From positions 496,001 to 560,000 of the forward strand of contig JBCAMK010000018.1 in the NCBI GenBank assembly GCA_038503065.1: a stretch of DNA of 64,000 nucleotides, read 5' to 3'. The notes under the pieces were generated by a model that had not been told where the DNA came from, ran no database searches, and saw nothing but the letters and a program-made list of their open reading frames with translations. Of the stretch, positions 22,530 to 35,089 are shown in pieces (the stretch's first letter is position 1; each line of letters starts with the position of its first letter). This DNA is from Paragyromitra xinjiangensis (Eukaryota > Ascomycota > Pezizomycetes > Pezizales > Discinaceae). A program made the translations under genes and the position numbers.

Positions 22530-25290
22530 TTAAGCAGTTCCTCTCTCAGCGCTAATTTCATGTCCCACGCTTCCTCTCAGCGCCGGATCCACACCCATCA
22601 ACCCTGGGTCAACGCGTTCATCCAGCGGCGCGGACACACCCTCACTAAACCCACCCAGAGTATCCTGCTCCTGCTGCTGCATCTGTTCCTGCAGCTGATG
22701 CTGTTCGTGATGCTGGTGCTGATGCTGCATCTCCTGTTGCTGCTGCTGGACCTGCTGCTGTTGATGCTGCATCGCCTGCTCAAACACTGGTATGACGTTC
22801 TCAATACCCATTCCCATATCCGCTGTCGGCGCCACACTAGCCTGAAGACCCCCCTCGTGACCTTGTATATTTTCTTCGTGATTGATAGGCGGGGATTGGC
22901 TGTGGCTGCCGTTCATCATCGCGTTCCCAAGACCCATGTCCTGACTTCCCATCCTTGCATTTCCGAGCGCGCCACCGAGAGCCGTAACGGCCGCCACGTG
23001 TGCTGCATCCTCATCCGCACTCGCTTCAACGGCTTTCTTAGCTGCGTTTTTTGCTGCTTGGCCGGGCGCACGGGTTTTGAGTTCGCCAGTTACGAATTGG
23101 AGGTAGTAGGGTACTTCAATGCCGCTCTTGAGGAAGAAGAGTTTGAGATTGCGAGCTTTATCTTTCAGCTGAACCTGATTGCGGTCCTTCAGCGTCTCGT
23201 TTACTGTCCCGCCGGGTCCGAACATAGCTAGGATCTGGCTCCAGTGTGGGCCTTTGACTCTGTCAAGTCCAGCCATGAGCGCGTTTTCTTCTTCTGTAGA
23301 CCATGGCCTTCGCTGTGAAGGGAGGCCAGCCCGCCGCGCGTTTGGTGAGGCTTTAGCGGTTGCAGCAAGACGTGCTCGTTCATATAAGACTTGGGTTGGC
23401 GCTGACTGCTGTGGGATAGGAGGTTGTGCAGGTGGTGCACCAAGTGACATGGCGATGGAGGTGTTGGAGCCAAATAACTCAGCTTCAAGAGCAACTTGAG
23501 CGGGTGTGACTGCTTCAGAGGGATTTGGAGGCTGGGGAAGTGGGTGAACGGCATTGTGGACCGTTAGAGCGGTGATGGCCGCGGCGTCAATCTCTGGGGG
23601 TTGCGCATGGGTGGGCGTTACAAGCTGTGATTGATTGAGGATGGGGGAATCTTGATGCTGCTCTCCTGGCTGTGGTGTGTGGACACGTGCAGCGTTCGAC
23701 GGCTTTCTCTTACGCGGTCTCCTCATCTAGCAAGCAGAAAAGGTTAGCATCATGGTGCATGATGCAAATGAGGAATGTATCGTGAAAAACTTACTGGCTG
23801 TGCAACGATGCTCTCGTAGTTCTTACTCACATACCAACTAACCTCCTTCAAAAAATCCTGCCATACATACTTCTCGCTCAGGTTCGTGTCGTCGGCAATC
23901 ATCATCAGATGTGTTTTCCGCTGCGCTAACCTCGCCACGAAGTCCTGCTCGCTGGGGGTCAATGTTTTGGCTCCAGGTCGCCTAAGAAGCAATATCTCCT
24001 TCATCTCATCTGGAAAAAGATCCGTCAGGATCTCTTCTTTCCCACGCTCATTCGTTGACATAGCTGAAATATAAGCTTGTGTTTTTAGATCGAGATATAG
24101 CGCGCCCTGAGACTTAAGCAGCCGACCACCATCGGGAACGAATGTGTCAAGGAAATGCTCGTTCAAGTGGAAAAACCCGACTTCCTGCGAGCCGAATACC
24201 GAAGACACGAATGTGGCAAGGTTGACTTTGCGCACGGTTGCACGTTGCTCCGGGAGATCGAGTTTCAGCTCATCCGCAGAGAGGAATGCCTCGGGGGTAT
24301 ACAGCTTTTTCGTCTGATCAAAAAGCGACTTCATCGTGTTGTAGGCCTGTCCTTGATCCGAGTCAGGCTGTGTTACGATATTGAGTGTTTCCTGATAGGG
24401 CCCTTTGCCGAGTGTCGTTAAGATTTGGGTAGACTAATGACCTGTTAGTGAGCACCCCGGATGGGTATGGGGGTAGGAATCTCACCAGATTATCGAGAAT
24501 TGGTAAGCTCTGGATCCGTAAATTCTGGTTTGCATCCCATAACATATAGTTCGGGTCCATGAAATTCAAGTTCCAAACTGTAGGGCCAGCAGAATTATGC
24601 TCGTGCTCCTCATCATCCATATCAAAATCCTGATCCAACCCATCCTCGTCATCGTTATCGATGCCATGACTGCTGCTCTCTAGGCCATTCTGCTGTTGGC
24701 TATGATGGTCGTGATGGTGATGATGATCGTACTGGCTATCCGTGCTAGTTTGGCCAGTTCTATTCGCAAATACCGACCCAACATCCTGTATCTGTGAAAC
24801 ATGTGAGTCCACAACCTCGTTCTGCATCCCATGGTCGTTCACTCCCGGCACCACTTCAACAAGCTGTTGGGTATCGAGATGTTGTCGCTTCGCGGCAGGA
24901 TCTGCTGTAGACAGGCCAGAAGCATCGTTGGAGAGGTCGTGCTCAGCTGGACGCTTGCCCCATTCATTGGTTTCATGGTTGCTATTGTAAGCCGCATTGA
25001 AGGCGGCGATGGAAGATAGTGAAGGGTCAACCGAATGGTGGGCTGGATCGAGTTCTGCGATGAAAGGGTTCGGTTAGATGTCGAGATTGAAAACGAATTG
25101 TTCCCTGCGCTAACAACAAGGTTCTAGAGAAAAAAGAAAAAATTGATGGACGCGGCTGTAGAGGGCTAACTATAACTAACGAAAGCAGAGGAAATCACGT
25201 ACGATTCACGGGCAGCTGCTGCGAAGGCTGTGCCTGTTCCTCTTGAGACGGCAAGGGCGCCTGAGGAGCGGGGGCGGTCGTCGAGGCCAT
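22530..25290 (-). CDS. TBF1: Telomere-repeat-binding factor Tbf1 (TRFH plus telobox Myb)
   Basis: Nuclear TTAGGG-binding protein. In yeasts Tbf1 acts at subtelomeres and as a general promoter factor, and related Pezizomycotina proteins contain a TRF-homology domain. Exons 25290-25203, 25054-24486, 24433-23795 and 23726-22530 sum to 2493 nt (830 aa). The fungal TRFH dimerisation region lies in exon 3 (about residues 220-430), with [20 protein letters not shown] and [19 protein letters not shown]. The Myb/telobox domain is near 574-632: [19 protein letters not shown], then the telobox-like [11 protein letters not shown]. Between the N terminus and TRFH are an acidic Asp/Glu patch and a His-rich run. 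The C terminus has a long Gln/His-rich tract around residues 740-780. The basic segment [10 protein letters not shown] may be a nuclear localisation signal. Confidence 0.92.
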
Positions 25291-28200
25291 TTCTTCTATT
25301 CTTTGGGGTTTGGGGATGGCGGTGTCGGGTGCTTGCCCTCTGACTGAGCCCGAAGCCCTGTGTGTTCTGATTTTGGAGAGAGAGGGTTGAGGGTGAAGAA
25401 GAAGGGCAAGCTGCAACGGCCAGAGACAACCGTGGGGTCGGCGGCAGGGGACGTTGGAGTGCCAAGAAGTACAATGCCATTGTTGTGCGGGTCCCGGTAG
25501 CATTAAGACACATTCACAACTGTACCAGTTATATTGAAACACAATGAGAGTAGCAAGGATTCAAATCGTACTGAGCTAGAACTACTTGGCTACATGTATT
25601 TGATCGGATTCAGGTTGTACGAAAAGACATCGGGGATTAGTGTCATAAAATTACCGGGTGAGTTCAAAAGCTACATGTAATAGGTTACATACAGCGCTAA
25701 GAAAATCCAATTACTGCAACGAACAATAACCATCAGATTTAAAAGGCCCCAAATACTAACGAATAGAGCCGACACGAGAATTCTAGGTGGACAGATGTGG
25801 TTACACCAAGCGAGGGGGCGTACCTAACAAACCTTATACAGAGAAATACTATGCACAACTATACATCAGCCAGCGCCGGTGGGAAATTCCTTCTACTTTC
25901 CAGGTTTTTGTTAGCAGCGCTATCTCCTTGGCGATAGGTGCCAGCCTATGCTGCTAGTATTAATTTAGCTAAAGGGAAGGTTATCTGGGTTGATAGCTCT
26001 AGCATGAAAAAAGTGTAGGGAGCTTGCTTTGCCGTTGGGAAATATAGAAAGAAGGTGGCGATATGCTGCACGTAAAGCGGTTTTTTCCCTAGCTGCTAAG
26101 CCACCCCCCTGATACATTTCTATAACGTATAGACATTGAATTTATATCCAACCTATATAGTACCTCTAGGTTATTTTCGATATTGACCTCGGTATTTTGT
26201 ATTTTTCTCCGCAACTTAATACGTATTAGAGGCATACTTTCAACATTTGCCGTGATGGAAACGAGTGCTCATCCGTGACTCTGATAAATGGAAAGTTTAA
26301 GGAGGAAGAGAAAACCCTAACGAAATACTTTATAAACATTGATCAATGTATCCCAACAGAGCCCAGAATAGCTGATCAGTAGCCAGACCTACCATCTCTG
26401 CTATCACGTGACGACGTAGCGATATTATCCACTTCGACTAACCTCAACCGGTGATAGTACTTTCAGTAACCTTTTAGTTTCCTACTTTCAGTGGAGGTGA
26501 CTTTAGATCAAGATCTTAATGAAATTGCAGAAACTATCCAAAATGTTGATTTACATCACAAACTATCACTCTGATCCCCGTGACACGCGTGTTGAAAGTA
26601 GAGTCTTACAGAGTGAATAGTACGCGATTAATTATTCTATAGAGAATGCTAAAGCGGATACAGATCGTAGAGGGGTGGATTTCTTCTTTATTTATAGCGA
26701 ATACAGCCAGTTGAGAAGAGTTTAGGAACGACAGAATGAGCAAACAAAGGAAAACCTGATTGGCGACAGGCATATATATGAAATGTCATATTTCCAACAA
26801 CACGAACCACCGAGCTTCACCCTTTTCACAGCCAAGCTTGCCACGGATTCACTATAAACTTAGAGAATTAAGTTCGAGCATAGTTTAGGAGACGGAAATT
26901 AGAAAGAAACTCAGTCACCCGAGTACATGCGCACTACCAATGTCTAGAGAACAAACAACCGAGCTATCCCTACCTTCTTACCAGTCTTCTAGCTAAACAA
27001 TCAACGCCTGCAAATTTCCGAAAGTATAATGGGGACGGAAATTGGATAAGACTATTCGCCAGAATAATACCAACTTTATTCCCAAAGATCGCCGAAGAGG
27101 ATCTGGTGGGGCTGCGGTGGGTTCTGATATATTCCCCCGAATACTATACGGCACTACGCATTGATTAAAGTATAACCACCTCAGAGCTAGAGTAGTAAAA
27201 TTTAAATACGCAGCAAATTAGGCTACATGTAATTAACCAGTTTAATAACTTGTAAGCATGACATCGTTTGGATATCTCAAATCTAGTTAGTACTTACATA
27301 CATATAGATAAGCTTCCACCACCACACCACAAAAACTCCTACAGCAGTTAGCCATAGGAAATTCTGTCCGAATCCGCCATTGGATCTCGGGACATCCCCC
27401 ATGCCTGCAACAGAAGCCAAAAAAACGGCCCACAAAGTTAGACCCAAGAAACAAGGCCGGGCCAATTAAGTGATCCCATGTCCAATAAAAACACCCGTCC
27501 TCACATGGCGTAACTAGCTCATCCTCCGCGACAATTTTGCCAAATTTTGTTACACTGAGTTTCATCGCTGGTCACTCGCTAGTAGAACATTATCGCCGGC
27601 GCGGACCAATAATGTTAAGGCCCGTACCCAGAAATTTGCTAGGATGTAACTCTTTTACCATCCGCAAAATTAATATCTACCTACTATCACGCGCTAACCC
27701 ATCAAGCACTTATCGGCGACCAGCTGCCTGGCACCACGCCAAACACATGCATATGTGCTATCGCATCCCAGGCCTTCAACTCGACAGCTACTAGTGCGTG
27801 TAAGGTTGTGGCTAATGCTGGGTCCCGATGTATGTTCCGACACTATGGGGTGCATGAGCATTTGTTTCAAGGCTAACCACAGACCTTATGCACACTACGT
27901 ACCATTCTCTTAATTTAATCAAGTCTCAAAAAGGATATTGATTTCCCAAAGTTTGGTGATTTAGTTCCAGACACATTACTTCTAAATCCCTAATTCTCGG
28001 CTCGCCGACAACACCCATAGTACCACATGCGTCACCGTTGGCTCTACCGACGGCTACTTGCAATCATCTGTGGTTACCGCTGGAAGCACATCTAAATGTA
28101 CTTGCGTTGCATTTACGATGGGTGGGTGGGTGTCGTGGGCATCATGGTAACACGTACACCTGGGTACTGTTACGTTTCTTGCAAGAAATACATCGCAGCC

Positions 28201-28905
28201 TTGTGGGAGTTATTGCCATCTGTACTTCCTCTAAGATTGAGCCCACTTTTGGGTTCCCCCACTAGAAATAAAAACAAAACAAAACAAAAAAGATCTAGAA
28301 TAGCCGAAGCGACAAAAATAAGTACTCTCATCCGAGACCAATTGTAACACATGGTATATACGATGTCTTATTAGGTTAAAAGGGCTTAAGAGAAAAGCAA
28401 TTAACTCCACACTCATTCTACGCCGCCCTCCAGCTTTTTGGTGCACCAGCTTATTTCACAAAAGGAAATTAATCGCTGTAATATACAAACCTCAAAACAA
28501 CACATTGAGCCGCTCTATGAAATGAAAGGATCACAGGCTTGAGACAATTTGAAAGCTAGACCGAGGTGTTATTGCTGTGACTGAGTACCCAAGACAAGGA
28601 CGACGACCTGACGACATAAGATATGAAATTACGTATCAAAGAGCCTTAGCAAGTGACCTAGCTTACCAGGCCTCAATAGACAAAGGGTTCTCCTACATCC
28701 CAGTTATCCGAGAATTCCAAAAATCATACCACGAGTGTGGATAATTGTTTAAAAACCAAGCCCTAAAATTTCTCCTAGCCTTCCGGCATCGAATTTCATG
28801 GCCGTATCTCTAGATCCGCACGGCCCCTAATGTCTCCTGTAACCCTAAGCATATGGGTGGTAAAGTGTTGCATTTACTTCAACTTGTTATTCAATGACTC
28901 TAGAA

Positions 28906-28965
28906 TAAGAGACAACCCTGCGTGTATGAAAAATCTATCTATCTATCTATCTAAGAGACAACCCT
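28906..28965. mobile_element. (ATCT)n insertion flanked by 14-bp direct repeats
   Basis: TAAGAGACAACCCT occurs at 28906-28919 and again, identically, at 28952-28965. Between them are 32 bases ending TGAAAAATCT and further ATCT units. Perfect 14-bp direct repeats around a short segment with a simple-repeat tail look like a target-site duplication left by a severely 5'-truncated non-LTR retroposon. A second locus at 54903-54949 has the same architecture with a different duplicated sequence. Confidence 0.55.
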
Positions 28966-30243
28966 TCATGCTGGCTCACAGCTGGGCGGATTTGTGTGTT
29001 GTCGAGTGATTTCTCGTGATCCATTTTGCTTTTTTTAGCCACGTATTGTAGCAGACCGATATAATACCCAGCGATCAGTAGCGCTTAGAGCTATCGTCCC
29101 CACTAAATCTCCGATAGCCGCCCCCGGAATTTCCCGGGCGCGCACCAGTGGGAGAAAACTAGTGGGAATGCAAGCCTAAATCGACTTGTATTGGCAAAAG
29201 CAATTATAATCATGCACTATTCCAAATCTATGTTAGATAGATACATGGCCGATAACAATAAATTGGTGTCGAAGCATTCAAGCCTTGTTTTGACTCAACT
29301 AGCTAGCTAAGATTTCGAACTAGCTGGTTCGATTGCTTCGAACAATTGTATCTACAAAGTGTAATTAGTTGGTCGTAATTAAAATGCTTTTCTTTGCCTC
29401 TTGCCAGCGCTAGCGCTTCCAGAATAAGGTTATCAGAGCGAAAAGCCCCATTGATATTGACCTACACGCATCTCTAATACCCCCAGGATTCGCTCGATAA
29501 CCGCCACTGAGTATTATTCCTTTTTTTGCTGCTCTACGAGGCAATACCAGATTTTTTTTCCCTTGCACTTCATAGTGGATTTTATCTCGGAATCCACCCA
29601 CATCCAAACCTTATGAGCAACCTCAGCTGGGTGTTTTTTTAACATGGTGCCCAGATATGCTCAGTGCCGTGACATAAAACACGCAAAACCCTAGGCTCGT
29701 TCCCATCCCCTACTGCCTATGGCTGCTCCTACGGTACGCAGTAAGCTGCGCAGTGGGGCTGGGCACGAGACTAGCAAAACCCACCAGCGAAATTTACACC
29801 AGCCATAATACCCAAAGTTCTACATACGGTTTCACCACGCACAGCCTCGCCAAAACTGTGAATGGTACGGTCCGTAAGATTCAAGAATAGAAGGAAATTT
29901 TCACTATCTAAGCCTCGAATTGCTTTTTGTTATTTACATTCCAGCTAATTCGTTAGCCAATTGCAGCCAGTGGCTTGCCCCAACCATGCCGGCACAAGTT
30001 CACTTGTATTTATCTCCTAACAGCCCCTAGGCCCTATGTAGGTAGATACTTGGCCCACACCAATATTCTTCACCTCAATCCCTTCAGATCTGGCAATTTA
30101 TGCGCCTAACCCTGCATCACGCGCATAACTGTTTCAGCCCAGCACCAGATAAGCGCCCCAACCCATGCTAGAGCGCGAATGATTTCTAAACCTCTATGAT
30201 CATGATACTAGAGGGGGTTCCTAAAACAACCTATCTACATAGC

Positions 30244-30263
30244 CTTGATATATATATATCAAG
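30244..30263. repeat. Perfect 20-bp AT-rich palindrome
   Basis: CTTG, six TA-type steps and CAAG form a perfect inverted repeat able to extrude a small cruciform. Another AT-alternating run follows at about 30300-30310. No gene is nearby, so a terminator role is unlikely. Confidence 0.5.
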
Positions 30264-31375
30264 CTAAAGAGTAATTTTTCGCTACATCAAAATTCCTTTA
30301 TATATATATAGATCTCCTACCAATAGAAACCCCTGAGCTCACAGGTCCCTTGCTTGCTAGCCCTTTCACTGGCCGATCTAAAGAGCTTTGAACCGGGGAG
30401 TAATTTGATTGATATGGGGGCCAAAAACGGAGAGCGAATAGATTCGGATGGAGCCTAAATAACACTTGGCTATAGGTATCAGAGTAAAGGCCTATCAGAA
30501 AGTAATTTTATAATAGGGGTCTGAGTGATAACTTATGATACGCAATGGTTATGTTTAAGCCGCTAAACTTTCGGTCATAGAAGGAGTCCTTTAAGTAGCT
30601 CTCGTGCTCAGCATATTGTTTATGTCTAGAATACTTACTCTAGAAAGGTGAAATAGCCGTGAAGGCCAGGGTGCCACTTTCTGACTTCATGCCTTAACTA
30701 CACGTATTCCTTCTTTTATGACTCTGCGGATATGTCTCTGTTATGGGTGTTTTCATCACCATCTTTAAGAAAGGATTGGGCGGCTAGAATAATAATCAAG
30801 ATCAGTGCTTTACTTGGTACCAAAAGGGTTTTATCTCTTTGCGTCAGATCTATCCTAGTCCTCATTGCCGGATGCATGCCTGCGATAAGAAGCAAAATCA
30901 CGAATTCAGGCTTCCCCGGGAGCATCAAGGCAAAAGTATGTAATTATAGTTCGAATGCATGTGAGGGACAGGTGGGACAATGATGGTCATGGCTGCCCTC
31001 CAAATGAAGTTCTGCCAAGCTTTCGCTAATCCAACCTCTAAGACAGGCAATAGAAGCACTACTGCAGCATGGCGGCGGGAGATAAGAGGCAAGCACATAA
31101 CACGTTCAAATGTATAGCCTAGCCGTCGGTTAATCGACGGTGCTGCAGTGGCCTGGATTAAAGATCTGACACGAAAATGATTGGCCGAGGCTTGATAAAA
31201 GGTACTGCGCACACATAATTGCTACATGGTCACCAAACAATCTCGATTTGGACAGATCGTGTACTGAATGCATGATTGATATATGCCTTATAATTATATA
31301 TTCAAGGTTCCTTTGGGTAACCGTGGCAGCAGACAACTCTTCATTTAGTACATTATCTCCTATCTTCTAGGCCGG

Positions 31376-31489
31376 TAGTCTCGATTCCAGACCTTTTGGG
31401 AAAATCGCTATTTATTTTGGGTGGTTGACGCGATTTTAAACACCAAATATTGAAAAAATCTGGGCGACTGCAACGTGGGCACGGGACTA
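31376..31489. mobile_element. MITE-like element, copy 2 (internally deleted form)
   Basis: This 114-bp copy, counting the TA borders, is nearly identical to 4967-5104 but lacks 24 internal bases. The deleted segment in copy 1 is bounded by GATTTT on both sides, and only one GATTTT remains here. The terminal inverted repeats are retained, with one mismatch in the outer eight bases (GGGACTA versus GAGACTA). TA dinucleotides flank both ends. Confidence 0.75.
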
Positions 31490-34400
31490 CTTCTAGGGCC
31501 TAGCTGCTTCTAACGAACCCCCGAGTTTAACCCAAAATTTTCCCCGGAATTTTTGAAAGTACGTGAAGAGTGAGGTTGGAACGATCCAGGTACATTTAAT
31601 TAACCGCTGCAAGGTCCTTTGTGATGTCTTGGCCATTCTAGCTCTACCCTCCTGCATTCTTGAGTTAAACTTTGTAAATGCCTGATGGCGGAATTTTTGT
31701 TTTTACGGGCTTGGCAAAAATAACTCTCATGATCAGAGATGTTCCATACGTGGCCATTGCTGCCGCTACTACAAAGGCTTTAGCTAGGGGCTACATCTAG
31801 CGAGTGAGGTCTGCATGAATCCCCAAACCCTTCCACGAGGCTGCCTCATGGACCACACTGCATAAATCCCGTCTCTTTGCGAGACCATTCAATTTAGTTA
31901 AAATTTGGTATAAGTCGTTATATCCTTTCTAGATTTCCGTCGATACCAAATATGCTATAGTTAACACAAGACACTAGGGCAGTTGACTTGCACCAAGGTC
32001 TAGCAAGATTGATACTCCCAAAACCGTGAGTGACTTCGCAAGTGTATTCTGGGCCCCTTGTTGAATGATGAAGTGAGATTGTGCGTGAATCATGAATAAA
32101 TAACCTTTTTGGCCACCTTGAGATGGGCCATCTTCGATATCTGGCACCATAGAGTTACAGCCCAAGGATTTTTGGTGAAGATAGAGGTTGAAGCGCTTAG
32201 TTAATTGATAATTATAAGTGAATGTCTTATGCCACGAGGTGAAAAGTTGACCATAGAGGAAACCTGGGACTAATGCACCTAGGCTGGCGCTTCCAGAGAA
32301 AATATCGAGGCGGCCACATGTACACGGTCACCGATACACGCGCTGATGCGACTGTTGCTATCTTTTTGAAATAAGAGGTTCCACAAGTGTCTACCAATTA
32401 CTGCGTGTAATTAGTCCTTGTCGATCAGCCACTCGGAAATACCGAAATTTCAGAAGATTTCATCGTTCGAGAACGAGCTCGGGAAATAACCACTTGGACG
32501 TTGTAAAATATTTTGGGTCAGGGGTGACTCAGTCGTGAGATGCCAACACCCTCTTTTATATCAGACCGCAGTCTTAACCAACTCCATTATTACTTCATGC
32601 AGAACAATTTCGCTATCAGTGATATTCTTTTTCTCTGTACTCTATCTTCAACTACGCAACATCGGCAACTGTTCCGCCTTAAGCGATTGCGTACTTTCAT
32701 GATGAGCCAATGTTGTGCATTCCGCGCTCAGATGTTCTGTATCATGTGTGATTAGCAGGGATTTCCACAGGCATCGGGATCATTCAAGACCTCCGTCATC
32801 TCACGTTATTTTACGGAAGTTTACTTGCCGAAATTTGGAGAGGAGCGATGATAGCGAAATCGGTAGCACGATCTTGGCAGATAGAATGTCAAAGGGTGGA
32901 GTGTTGTGTGCCCATGGTTCATCTTGTTGGTGGTTGTGGTTGGGAGCTAACGTCAATAGGCCGACCTCACACTTCTATCGCTCATTTGTTCAATCACCAT
33001 GCAGATGTCCAAACTCGCGGGAACTTCACCGGACAGGAGGGTCAAGTGACTTCAGTGACACCCGTAACCAAATTCTACACCACCGTTTCCAGCGCCAAGG
33101 TAAAGGCTAAAAACATTTCTCTAGGGCTGGTGCATGGCAGAGAAGGCATGGAATCGATGATTTCATGGCAGTCTGCACCGGAGGGAATGGGAGGCGGCTG
33201 CAAAGATACCTCACATGGCAGAGGTTGGTTACATACCCGGTACACTATCGAGTCCTGACGCATACTAAGAAACAAGACCAGGGAAAAAGCAAATCATAGA
33301 GATACAATACATGAATATGTGTAAGACATACAGAGAAACAGGCTCAAAGGAAACGAACCAGACGAACACCTGGCTCAAGGAGAGACCCGGCGGATGCAAG
33401 GCTGCTGAATCTTCTTCACGGAACTGGTAAGCCTCATGGGTCCGATGCTGCATATGTCCCCGGAATTTGCGGTGTTACGATCCCTCTGGAGCTCAGAAAA
33501 CCGAATAGGCGTCTTGAATCTGGGCCTACAAAATATATGGTGGCTATGAAAGCATGAACTGTACCTGCTTGAGGAATTTCAAGCTCATCTAATTTCAAAA
33601 CCCTCGCCGCTTCCGTACAGGAAAAAAAAAAGGCAACACTGCATCATCCGTCTGATCATGGCTCGCTAATCAAAAATATAAGCGCTGTGATGTGGCCCGT
33701 GGTGTTCCGCGATTAGAAACGGGCCGGGGTGCATTGACAGGGCTGGCATGGAGCCAATGCTGGGGAGAATGTCGGTTGTGTGTATGAAAGGGGAAGGGCT
33801 CGAACAGTGCAGGCCCTCCTACTTATCGATAAAATTGCTCGCTAAATGGCGATGGATCTGGTGCGAGTTCATGCAGGAAGGAATGCTCACGGACTTTATA
33901 ACACTTGACTGCAAATGGTATCCTGAAGCCTAACCCTTGCCCCTGCGGTTGTCCAGGAGCAAGCACTTGCATATACCCAATCCTGGCGGCAGCTCACAAT
34001 TATCTTACCAAACTCAATTTGTGATTGCCGGCCTGGAAGAAAAGATCAACATCTTGTTTTCCCCTCCTACGCTTCCCAGCCTCACTGATGAGGGGCAATC
34101 ATTCTCGGCCAATTGTCGCGATTTCCAGGTCCCTTAACCCCTGCAGCAAGTAATTGGAAGGGTATAGGCCATTCATATAGGGGACAAGCTTACTCCACGA
34201 CGATTTCATGCGTCAGGGTTCCAGTACCACATGCATGTTCTTGGAGGGTACAGACCTATCGACTCGCAAATAATTGGTATGGGCGAAGAAGAAGCCGGGC
34301 GGTGTGCGCATCTCGTGCGGCAGCATATGTATCGTATTGGGCGTGATGGGTGATGAAGAATAATTGCCTCTCGCTTCAGGATCCTATCAAAAGTCACGAT

Positions 34401-35089
34401 TGCTAGTCTGGTGGTATGTTTAGCTCTGATGAGTACAATCAAATTACTGGCGGGCGAGACTGAGGGGACGAATTCATCTCCAACAAGAGCGAAGATTGAC
34501 GAAGGCGAACCAACTTGAACGAATGGGAACCGCAAGAGGGGATATCCAGCCACCAAGCTGCAGGGGACGACGACAAAGGTACCTCGCCGTACCTAGTCCT
34601 CAAACTCATTTTCCTGTCAGCCTGCTCGCCCACGCGGGCATCTATGTCTTTTGGGATGGTTTTATCCATAATTTCCTGATTCTGCTTCCTTCTTACCCAG
34701 AATCATGTTGTTCCCAAGCCTTTCGTAGCCGACGATTTGATATTCTTCCGCAGCGGCATATATCTGTTGGTTTTTTATTCACCAGTTATTCCGTTTTTTT
34801 CTTTCTCCTTTCTCACCCACTTTCTTCTTCGCCTGCTTTCTTTTTCTCTTCCTCGCTCACGCATACCTGCCGTATACCCTGACGGACCGTTTGCCTGGGT
34901 GGTTACATTCATACGAAGGGCGTGTGCTATATTCTGTGCCGATACATAACGACCCACTGATCTCCTCTATTGCTTGCGCGACTACAAAAGTAGCGTTGAT
35001 CCCCTGCCCCTCCTGCACAGTTTCTGTTCCGTCCAAGCGAACTTAACTTACGAACGGTTCACACAGTGCCTCGTGCGAGCTACTCTACG

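Larger units (their letters stand above)
25291..35089. other. 9.8-kb gene desert with repeats
   Basis: There is no confidently supported gene between TBF1 and the WD40 gene. The segment includes a MITE copy, a TSD-flanked (ATCT)n insertion and a perfect AT palindrome, listed separately. The most gene-like item is a minus-strand frame at 27565-27287 beginning MKLSVTKFGKIVAEDEL. It is overlapped in another frame by a hydrophobic stretch (NFLWLTAVGVFVVWWWKLIY), so it may be a broken or spliced small membrane protein; I could not build a convincing model. Open frames near 32540-33260 and 34100-34880 show no motif. The TBF1 promoter should lie at the left end and the WD40-gene promoter, pyrimidine-rich at 34780-34870, at the right end. 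Confidence 0.5.

Noticed and set aside
22560..23231. 223-codon plus-strand open frame rich in Leu
   Set aside because: Antisense to the Gln/His-rich end of TBF1; the Leu runs are the complement of CAG/CAT repeats.
32540..33258. Series of plus-strand open frames in the gene desert
   Set aside because: Frames overlap one another, have no recognisable domain, and no consistent intron set joins them.
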